NCBI GenBank assembly: GCA_025963425.1
Contig: JAOPUQ010000272.1
Location: forward strand, 1-13,409
Reading direction: 5' to 3'
Source: Modestobacter sp.
GTDB lineage: Bacteria > Actinomycetota > Actinomycetes > Mycobacteriales > Geodermatophilaceae
Length of the DNA stretch: 13,409 nucleotides
The position numbers and the translations under genes were made by a program. Below are positions 5,890-12,138 of this stretch, piece after piece. Each line of letters starts with the position of its first letter. Position 1 is the stretch's first letter. The notes under the pieces were generated by a model that had not been told where the DNA came from, did not search any database, and saw only the letters and a program-made list of their open reading frames with translations.

Positions 5890-7110
5890 TCAGGAGAGGC
5901 GCTCGATGACCATCGCCATGCCCTGGCCGCCACCGACGCACATGGTCTCCAGGCCGAACTGCCCGTCGCGGGCGCGCAGGCCGTTGAGCAGGGTGCCGGT
6001 GATCCGGGCACCGGTCATGCCGAAGGGGTGGCCGACGGCGATGGCGCCACCGTGGACGTTCAGCTTGTCGATGTCGATGCCCAGGTCCTTGTAGCTGGGG
6101 ATGACCTGCGCGGCGAACGCCTCGTTGATCTCCACCAGGTCCATGTCCGAGATCGACATGCCCGCGCGGGCGAGCGCCTGCTGGGACGCCGCGACCGGGC
6201 CGTAGCCCATGATCTCCGGCGAGAGGCCGGTGACGCCGGTGGAGACCACCCGGGCCAGCGGGGTGATGCCCAGCTCCCTGGCCTTGGTGTCGCTCATGAT
6301 GACCAGCGCCGCGGCGCCGTCGTTGAGCGGGCAGGCGTTGCCGGCGGTGACCCGGCCGTCGGGGCGGAACACCGGCTTGAGCCCGGACAGGCCCTCGACC
6401 GTCGTCCCGGCGCGAGGGCCGTCGTCCTTGCTCACCACGGTGCCGTCGGGGGTGGTGACCGGGGTGATCTCCCGCTCCCAGAAGCCGTTGGCGATGGCCT
6501 GCTCGGCCAGGTTCTGGCTGCGGGCGGCGAACTCGTCCATCTCCTGGCGGGAGACGTCCTTGATCAGGGCGAGGTTCTCGGCGGTCTGTCCCATGGCGAT
6601 GTAGGCGTCGGGGAGGTCGCCGTCCTCACGCGGGTCGCGCCAGGTCTCCGCGCCGCTCTCGGCGGTCTTGGCCACCCGGGCCTCGGCGTCGGCGAAGCGC
6701 GGGTTGTGGGTGTCGGGCAGTGCGTCGGAGTTGCCCTTGGCGAAGCGGGACACCATCTCCACCCCGGCGGAGATGAACACGTCACCCTCGCCGGCCTTGA
6801 TCGCGTGCAGCGCCATCCGCGTGGTCTGCAGCGAGGAGGAGCAGTACCGGGTGATGGTCGTGCCCGGCAGGTGGTCCATGCCGAGCAGCACCGCGACGAG
6901 GCGGCCCATGTTGAACCCCTGCTCGCCGCCGGGCAGGCCGCAGCCGAGCATGAGGTCGTCGATGTCGGTCGGGTCCAGCTGCGGCACCTGGTCCAGGGCG
7001 GCACGGACGATGGTGGCGGCGAGGTCGTCGGGCCGCAGGTCCTTCAGCGAGCCCTTGAAGGCCCGGCCGATCGGGGAGCGGGCGGTGGCGACGATGACGG
7101 CTTCGGGCAA
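5890..7110 (-). CDS. Thiolase, acetyl-CoA C-acyltransferase
   Basis: 406-residue enzyme of the thiolase family. These enzymes cleave 3-ketoacyl-CoA with CoA at the end of beta-oxidation, or condense two acetyl-CoA in the reverse direction. All catalytic elements are visible: the nucleophile in RYCSSS (Cys90), NEAFA (Asn329-Ala333), the GGAIAVGHPFG block (His361), and CVGGGQG with the second cysteine (Cys391). The length is normal. The start is taken as TTG 7110, because GGAGGA sits just upstream with 3 nt between and thiolases of this branch begin PEAVIVATARSPIG. The in-frame ATG at 7164 would add an unlikely 18-residue Arg/Gly-rich leader. Substrate chain length cannot be decided, but the actinobacterial FadA-like subgroup is the closest by eye. 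No beta-oxidation partner is adjacent in this window. Regulation may act through the dyad at 7171-7184. Confidence 0.93.
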   Translation of the reverse strand: MPEAVIVATARSPIGRAFKGSLKDLRPDDLAATIVRAALDQVPQLDPTDIDDLMLGCGLPGGEQGFNMGRLVAVLLGMDHLPGTTITRYCSSSLQTTRMALHAIKAGEGDVFISAGVEMVSRFAKGNSDALPDTHNPRFADAEARVAKTAESGAETWRDPREDGDLPDAYIAMGQTAENLALIKDVSRQEMDEFAARSQNLAEQAIANGFWEREITPVTTPDGTVVSKDDGPRAGTTVEGLSGLKPVFRPDGRVTAGNACPLNDGAAALVIMSDTKARELGITPLARVVSTGVTGLSPEIMGYGPVAASQQALARAGMSISDMDLVEINEAFAAQVIPSYKDLGIDIDKLNVHGGAIAVGHPFGMTGARITGTLLNGLRARDGQFGLETMCVGGGQGMAMVIERLS

Positions 7111-7113
7111 GGG

Positions 7114-7119
7114 TCCTCC
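7114..7119 (-). promoter_or_regulatory. Shine-Dalgarno site supporting the TTG start of the thiolase
   Basis: The minus strand reads GGAGGA, then CCC, then TTG (7110). No other site in this region is as close to the anti-SD sequence. It decides between TTG 7110 and ATG 7164. Confidence 0.7.
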
Positions 7120-7167
7120 ACGATGAGGCGCGCCACCTCGGGCGGCGGCGGACGTCGGATCCACCCG

Positions 7168-7184
7168 AACCTACCCCCCAGTAG
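7168..7184 (-). promoter_or_regulatory. Putative -10 box and overlapping operator-like dyad of the thiolase gene
   Basis: On the minus strand TAGGTT (7173-7168) fits TANNNT and would start a transcript near 7161, giving a leader of about 50 nt. Directly overlapping it, CTACTGGGGGGTAG (7184-7171) has 4-bp half-sites CTAC/GTAG spaced by 6 nt. Short TAC...GTA dyads of this kind are typical of TetR-family lipid regulators in actinobacteria. A repressor here would block the promoter. This is inferred from position and symmetry only. Confidence 0.4.
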
Positions 7185-7199
7185 CAGAGCCCTCTCGGC

Positions 7200-8219
7200 T
7201 CACCCGCGGACGGCGGGCTCCACGGCGTCCTGGACCTGGTCCGGCGCGGAGATCTCCGGTGGACGGCGCCGGCGCAGCCGCGCCCACGGCCCGCGGGGGC
7301 CGCTCTCCTGGCCGCGCACCTCGGTGGCCTGGACCTCGGTCCCGGTGCGGCCGGCGGCCTTCGCGGCGGCCTTGGCCACCGGGCGGACGGTGTCCCGGCG
7401 CATCCGCAGACCCCGGTCGGCGGCCGCGGGCCAGACGCCCAGGGAGTCGGCGACCGAGGGCAGCAGGACCGCCGCCGCCGCGGCGTAACCGGCGGCCGAG
7501 GGGTGGAACTCGTCGCTGCTGAACATCGTGTGGTCGCTGGCGAAGGTGGGGCCGAGCACCGAGCCCAGGGAGACCGTGCGGCCGCCCTCGGCCACGACGG
7601 CGATGGTCTGGGCGGCGGCCAGCTGCCGGCTCCACCGCCGGGCGAGCAGCCGCAGCGGCTGGCGGATCGGCCGGATGGTGCCCAGGTCCGGGCAGGTGCC
7701 CACGACGACCTGGCAGCCGCTGTCGACCAGCCGGCGGACCGCCTCGGCCAGGTGCCGGACGGAGGTCGCGGGCCGGGCGCGGCTGGTGACGTCGTTGGCC
7801 CCGATCATGATCACCGCGACGTCCGGGTGCTCGGCCAGCGCCAGCTCGACCTGGGCGTCCAGCCGGCTGGAGACCGCACCGGACACCGCGACGCGCACCA
7901 GCCGGACCGGGCGCTCGGCGAGCTCGGCGAGCGCACCGGCGACGAGGACGCCGGGGGTCTGGTCGGCCTTCTCGACGCCGAGCCCGACCGCGCTGGAGTC
8001 GCCCAGGACCGCGAGCACCAGGGGCTTGCCCCGGCTGCTGCCGTAGCGCCCGTTGCCGGTGGGTGGGTCGGCCTGGGACACCCGGGCCTCGACCCGGCGC
8101 CGCGCCGAGCGGGCCTCCTCGCGCAGGACGGTCACCAGTGCCGCGCCGGCGATGCCCAGGCCTCCACCGCCGTACATGGCCCCGGTGGCCAGTCGCCGCG
8201 CTCTGCTCGCCCGTGTCAC
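7200..8219 (-). CDS. Membrane-anchored SGNH/GDSL hydrolase
   Basis: 339-residue SGNH-fold esterase/lipase-like protein. All four family blocks are present: GDSSAVGLG (Ser75 nucleophile), SGAVSS (Gly114), GANDV (Asn142) and SSDEFHPS (Asp236, His239). The N-terminus is basic (RASRARR) and followed by a hydrophobic Gly/Ala/Leu stretch at about residues 11-32 with no clear cleavage site. A signal anchor that places the enzyme outside the membrane is likely. After the fold (about residue 265) comes an unusual basic, Ala/Lys/Arg-rich tail with RLRRRRPP, probably disordered. The start is GTG 8219; ATG at residue 15 is possible but would cut into the anchor. The substrate is unknown; the family includes acyl esterases for lipids or cell-wall sugars. 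The thiolase starts 89 bp downstream on the same strand but has its own promoter-like sequence. Confidence 0.87.
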   Translation of the reverse strand: MTRASRARRLATGAMYGGGGLGIAGAALVTVLREEARSARRRVEARVSQADPPTGNGRYGSSRGKPLVLAVLGDSSAVGLGVEKADQTPGVLVAGALAELAERPVRLVRVAVSGAVSSRLDAQVELALAEHPDVAVIMIGANDVTSRARPATSVRHLAEAVRRLVDSGCQVVVGTCPDLGTIRPIRQPLRLLARRWSRQLAAAQTIAVVAEGGRTVSLGSVLGPTFASDHTMFSSDEFHPSAAGYAAAAAVLLPSVADSLGVWPAAADRGLRMRRDTVRPVAKAAAKAAGRTGTEVQATEVRGQESGPRGPWARLRRRRPPEISAPDQVQDAVEPAVRG

Positions 8220-8270
8220 CCCGTCCGCCCTTCCGTCCGGCGCCCACCCGCGAGCTGCGGGGGAGGGCCT

Positions 8271-8280
8271 GCCTGCAGGC
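8271..8280. promoter_or_regulatory. 10-bp palindrome in the divergent promoter region
   Basis: GCCTGCAGGC is a perfect palindrome in the 84-bp gap between the SGNH hydrolase and DUF2252 starts, 11 bp before the putative DUF2252 -10 box. It could be an operator, but perfect 10-mers are not rare in GC-rich DNA. Confidence 0.25.
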
Positions 8281-8291
8281 TAGCCACCCCC

Positions 8292-8297
8292 TACCGT
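8292..8297 (+). promoter_or_regulatory. Putative -10 box of a leaderless promoter for the DUF2252 gene
   Basis: TACCGT fits TANNNT and is separated by 6 nt from GTG 8304, so the transcript would start at the initiation codon. No Shine-Dalgarno sequence is present. The layout mirrors that at 3249-3254. Confidence 0.5.
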
Positions 8298-8303
8298 GGG
8301 GCT

Positions 8304-9659
8304 GTGGCTGCCCGGACCGACCTCACCCCCACGGACGACCCGTCCCGCCAGCAGCAGATCGTCGACGTCCTCGTCGACGCCTTCGCGCCCCTGATGGCGG
8401 CCGACGCCGACGCCTTCCGCACCAAGTTCCGGAAGATGGCCGCCGATCCCTTCGCCTTCTACCGCGGTTCCGCCTGCCTGTTCTACGCCGACATGGCAGA
8501 CACCGAGGACCGCTGGTGTGACGAGCGGACGTCGCGGGTGTGGATCCAGGGTGACCTGCACGCGGAGAACTTCGGCACCTCGATGGACGGTGACGGCCGG
8601 ATCGTCTTCGGCGTGAACGACTTCGACGAGGCCTACCTCGGGCACGTCAGCTGGGACCTGCGCCGCTTCGCCGCCAGCTTCGCCCTGCTGGCCTGGCGCA
8701 AGGCGCTCGGCGACGACGTGATCGACGAGGTGCTGCGCTGCTACCTCGGGTCCTACCTGGACCAGGTGACGGCGTTCACGCGCTCGGACGAGGACCGCAC
8801 CTTCGCCCTGGTCCGGGAGAACACCGTGGGGGCGGTGCACGACGTCGTCCTGGCCACGACCGCCCGCACCCGGCTGGGCCTGCTGGACCGGATGACCGTC
8901 GTCGAGGGCTACGCCCGGCGGTTCGCCGACCGGCCCCGCAACCGGCGGCTCGACGACGACGAGCGGGACCGGGTGCTGGCCGCGGTGGACCGCTACCGGG
9001 AGACGCTGCCGGCCGGCAACCGACGGCGGGAGGTCGCCTTCGACGTCAAGGACGTCATCGGCACCGGCGGGTTCGGCATCGGCAGCGCCGGGCTGCCCGC
9101 CTACAACGTGCTGCTGGAGGGCTACGACCAGGCGCTGGAGAACGATGTCGTGCTCTCCCTCAAGCAGGGCAACGTGCCCGCGCCGAGCCGGGTGGTCACC
9201 GACCCGGCGATCCGGGCGCACTTCGAGCACGAGGGCCACCGGACGGCGATCAGCCAGCGCGCCCTGCAGTCGCACGCCTCACCGTTCATCGGGCACACCG
9301 AGATCGGGGGTGTGGGCTTCGTCGTCGCCGAGCTGTCGCCGTACGAGCTGGACCTGGACTGGGAGGACCTCACCGAGCCGGAGGAGATCCTGCCGGTGGT
9401 CGCCCAGCTGGGCCGGGCCACCGCCAAGACGCACTGCGTGGGCGACCTGGACAGCGAGCACAGCCTGGTGCCGTTCCAGACCGAGGAGGCCATCACGACG
9501 ATGGTCGGGAGCAGGCGCGAGGAGTTCATCGCCGACCTGATCGGGTTCGCGCACTCCTACGCGGAGCGGACCCGCGTCGACCACCGGCTGTTCGTCAACG
9601 CCTTCCGGGCCGGGCAGATCCCCGGGATCAGCTCCAGCGGGGCGCATCCACTCACCTGA
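8304..9659 (+). CDS. DUF2252 family protein (kinase-like fold)
   Basis: 451-residue DUF2252 protein. The family has no firm function but carries motifs of the aminoglycoside/choline-kinase-like fold. Seen: AFYRGSACLFYADMA (51-65) near the N-terminus, the catalytic-loop-like QGDLHAENFG (82-91, with Asp84, His86, Asn89) and the metal-binding-like NDFDEA (105-110, Asp106/Asp108). SWDLRRFAASFALLAW and, further on, DVKDVIGTGGFGIGSAG, a glycine-rich segment, follow. Phosphotransfer is therefore plausible but unproven. The start is GTG 8304: the long upstream open frame is antisense to the SGNH hydrolase gene and is a GC artefact, and the promoter TACCGT ends 6 nt before this GTG. The 3' end overlaps the convergent GNAT gene by 8 bp, with no terminator between them. 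Confidence 0.87.
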   Translation: MAARTDLTPTDDPSRQQQIVDVLVDAFAPLMAADADAFRTKFRKMAADPFAFYRGSACLFYADMADTEDRWCDERTSRVWIQGDLHAENFGTSMDGDGRIVFGVNDFDEAYLGHVSWDLRRFAASFALLAWRKALGDDVIDEVLRCYLGSYLDQVTAFTRSDEDRTFALVRENTVGAVHDVVLATTARTRLGLLDRMTVVEGYARRFADRPRNRRLDDDERDRVLAAVDRYRETLPAGNRRREVAFDVKDVIGTGGFGIGSAGLPAYNVLLEGYDQALENDVVLSLKQGNVPAPSRVVTDPAIRAHFEHEGHRTAISQRALQSHASPFIGHTEIGGVGFVVAELSPYELDLDWEDLTEPEEILPVVAQLGRATAKTHCVGDLDSEHSLVPFQTEEAITTMVGSRREEFIADLIGFAHSYAERTRVDHRLFVNAFRAGQIPGISSSGAHPLT

Positions 9660-10116
9660 TCGGCAGCTCGATCAGCATGCCGCGGTGCGGCCCCACCGGG
9701 GGCAGGTCGTACGCCTCGGTGACGGTGGCGAAGCCGATCCGCTCGTAGAAGCCCACGGCGGCGGCGCGGGCGTCGCACCACACCAGGTCACCACCGAGCG
9801 CGACCACCCGGCTCAGCCCCTCGGCGACCAGCGCCCGGCCGGCGCCCAGCCCGCGCACCCGGGGGTCGGTGGCCATCCCACGTAGCTGCCAGGCGGCCTC
9901 CGCCTCCCGCCAGGGGCAGTCGCGCGGGTGGAAGCGGACGACGCCCACGACCTCACCGTCGCTGGTGCGCGCGGCCAGGTGGAGGGTGTACGGGGCGTCG
10001 TCGCCGGTGATCTCGACCGGACGCCCCTGGCGCAGCACCCGAGCACGCAGCGGGTAGGTCGCCGCTGCGTCGACCTGCTCGATGGTGACCGTCCCGGGCT
10101 GCGCCTCCGTGCTCAC
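9652..10116 (-). CDS. GNAT family N-acetyltransferase
   Basis: 154-residue acetyltransferase of the GNAT fold, which moves an acetyl group from acetyl-CoA to an amine. Visible: an N-terminal region with YPLRARVLRQGRP, a strand HLAARTSDGEVVGVVRFHP, then motif A QLRGMATDPRVRGLGAGRAL (77-96) with the R-G-L-G-A-G pyrophosphate loop. It ends with WCDARAAAVGFYERIGFATV, which carries the conserved Tyr of motif B. The size is normal for a single-domain GNAT, and the sequence resembles the ElaA/YjcF-like branch. The substrate is unknown. The start is GTG 10116, with GGGGAG about 9 nt upstream. The VWA gene ends 23 bp before this start on the same strand, so the two may share a transcript. The 3' end overlaps DUF2252 by 8 bp. 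Confidence 0.9.
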   Translation of the reverse strand: MSTEAQPGTVTIEQVDAAATYPLRARVLRQGRPVEITGDDAPYTLHLAARTSDGEVVGVVRFHPRDCPWREAEAAWQLRGMATDPRVRGLGAGRALVAEGLSRVVALGGDLVWCDARAAAVGFYERIGFATVTEAYDLPPVGPHRGMLIELPIR

Positions 10117-10139
10117 CGCACCAGTCTCCCCGACCGCTC

Positions 10140-12137
10140 TCAGCGCCCCCGCCGCCCCTTCCGCACCCGCAGGTAGTCCGCGACGACGTACTCGCCCAGC
10201 CGGTCGCTGTCCGGGGTGAACACCCGGCCGCCGGCCCGCGCGGTGATCTCGTGCACGAAGTCGATCAGCCCCGGCTCGGGGTCCAGGGCGAACACGTTGA
10301 GCGTTGCGCCGGACCGGGCCACCCGCTCCACCTCGGCGACGGTCCTCGCGATCGTCTCGGGCATCGGTGGCCAGCAGAAGTACGGCGTCCCGTCGTCCTC
10401 CAGGTGGGCCGTCGGCTCGCCGTCGGTCACCACCAGCACGATGGGCTCGGCGTCGTGGTGCCGGGCCAGGAACCGGCGCGCCAGCATCAGCCCGTGCTGC
10501 AGGTTGGTGCCCTGGAGCGTGTCCACCGACAACTCGGCCAGGGTCTCCGGCCGGAGCACCTGGGCGGTGGAGGAGAAGCCGATGATCTCGATGGCGTCCT
10601 GCGGGTATCGGGTGGTGACCAGCGAGTGCAGCGCCATGGCGGTGGACTTGGCCGCGCCCCAGGTGCCGCGCAGCGCCATGGAGTAGGAGAGGTCGACGAG
10701 CAGCGCGACCGCGGCGCCGGTCCGCCGCTCGGTCTCGACCACCTCGAAGTCCTCGACGCCGATCTTCACCCGCCGCTGGCCCTCTTCGCGCGGCTCACCG
10801 GCATGGCGCAGGACGGCGTTGCGCACCGTGCGGACGACGTCCAGCGGCTGCTCGTCACCGAACCGCCACTCCCGCGACGCGCCGGTGAGCTCGCCGGCGG
10901 CACCGGCGTCGGCGACATCGTGCTCGCCCCGGCCGGTGGCCGACAGGTGGGCGAACACCCGGCGCAGCGCGGTGGCGCCGAGCCGGCGGACGGCCTTGGG
11001 GGAGAGCTCGAGCTTGCCCTCGGAGCGGTTCAGGTAGCCCTGCCGCTCGAGCTCCCGCTCCAGCCGGCGCAGCGCGGCCAGGTCGTCGACCGCCGGCCGG
11101 CCGAGGGCCTGCTCCAGCAGCTCCTCGTCGATGTCGGCCAGCGAGGCGCCGGCGTAGCCCTGGGAGAGCTGGGAGGACAGCGCCTCCAGGTCGGCGAGCT
11201 CGGCGACGGCGGTGGTGGCGTCGCCCATCCCCAGCCCCTGCTCGCCGTCGGGCACCGAACCCCGCTGCCCCCAGGGCAGGTCCGGCCGGGCCTGGCGCAG
11301 CGCGTCGTTGAGGTGCGCCATCTCGCTCTGCAGGCCCAGGTCGTCCATCGCCTGGGACATCAGGTCCTGCAGCTCGGCCCGCTGGTCGGGCGACAGCCCG
11401 GCCATCATCCGTTCCTGGGCGGCCGCGCGGCGGGCCAGCGAGTCGATCAGCTCGTCCACCGACTGCGGGTCGTCGGGGAAGAACTGACCGTGCTTGCTCA
11501 TGAAGTCGGCGAACTGCTGCTCGGTGTCCTCGCCGCGGTTGTGCGCGTCGACCAGGGCGGACAGGTCGGCGACCATGTCCTTGACCGCCTGCATCCCGGC
11601 GCTGTCGCCGTCCTGCATTGCCTGCAGGGCCTGCTTCATGCCCTGGAACGAGCTGTCGAGGACCTCCCGGCGGAGCAGGTCCTCGATCTCGGAGTACGCC
11701 TGGGCCGCCTCGGGGGACCGCCAGGCGTGGTCCTTGAGCGCGCGGACAGCGCTGGCGGTGTCCTCGGGCAGTGCGTCGAGCTCGGACTCCGCGAGCCGGG
11801 CCGCGTCGTCGGGGTCGGGGAACAGCTCCCGGCGCTCGGCGGCCAGCGCCCGGTCCAGCAGCTCGCGGACCTGCTCCAGCGTGCCGTCCATCCGCCCGGC
11901 CTGCCGGGCCTGGCGCAGCCGGTCCCGCACCGAGCGGCGCAGCTGGTCCAGCCCCGCCCGCCCGTCGGCGCCGCGGCGCAGCAGGTCCCGCAGCGCCTCG
12001 CGGACGCCGTTGCCGGCCAGCACCGAGTCGCCGAGCTCGTCGACGGCCGCGGCCACGTCGTAGGGCGGGGCCAACGGGTCGGGACCGCCGTGCCACCGCC
12101 CGTACCGGTAGCCCTTGCCGGGACGCCCGCGCACCAT
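10140..12137 (-). CDS. VWA-domain protein, partner of the adjacent AAA+ ATPase
   Basis: 665-residue protein with a C-terminal von Willebrand factor A domain and a complete metal-ion-dependent adhesion site: DLSYS (Asp482, Ser484, Ser486), GTN (Thr544) and TDGEP (Asp572). The first 470 or so residues are mostly charged, helical, Glu/Arg/Ala/Leu-rich sequence, probably long coiled or bundled helices. They include a segment with many Met and Gln (about 160-290) and a basic start (GRPGKGYRYGRW). No signal peptide or membrane helix is seen, so the protein is cytoplasmic. The arrangement equals Mg-chelatase D-like or MoxR-associated VWA proteins, in which the VWA domain docks on an AAA+ ring and passes its force to a client. 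The ATG start is 1 bp after the ATPase stop (TGACATG), indicating coupled translation. The client is unknown. Confidence 0.88.
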   Translation of the reverse strand: MVRGRPGKGYRYGRWHGGPDPLAPPYDVAAAVDELGDSVLAGNGVREALRDLLRRGADGRAGLDQLRRSVRDRLRQARQAGRMDGTLEQVRELLDRALAAERRELFPDPDDAARLAESELDALPEDTASAVRALKDHAWRSPEAAQAYSEIEDLLRREVLDSSFQGMKQALQAMQDGDSAGMQAVKDMVADLSALVDAHNRGEDTEQQFADFMSKHGQFFPDDPQSVDELIDSLARRAAAQERMMAGLSPDQRAELQDLMSQAMDDLGLQSEMAHLNDALRQARPDLPWGQRGSVPDGEQGLGMGDATTAVAELADLEALSSQLSQGYAGASLADIDEELLEQALGRPAVDDLAALRRLERELERQGYLNRSEGKLELSPKAVRRLGATALRRVFAHLSATGRGEHDVADAGAAGELTGASREWRFGDEQPLDVVRTVRNAVLRHAGEPREEGQRRVKIGVEDFEVVETERRTGAAVALLVDLSYSMALRGTWGAAKSTAMALHSLVTTRYPQDAIEIIGFSSTAQVLRPETLAELSVDTLQGTNLQHGLMLARRFLARHHDAEPIVLVVTDGEPTAHLEDDGTPYFCWPPMPETIARTVAEVERVARSGATLNVFALDPEPGLIDFVHEITARAGGRVFTPDSDRLGEYVVADYLRVRKGRRGR

Positions 12138-12138
12138 G

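Noticed and set aside
6028..7488. 486-codon plus-strand frame opposite the thiolase
   Set aside because: It is antisense to a gene with a full set of catalytic motifs, its composition is low-complexity, and it continues into the hydrolase gene.
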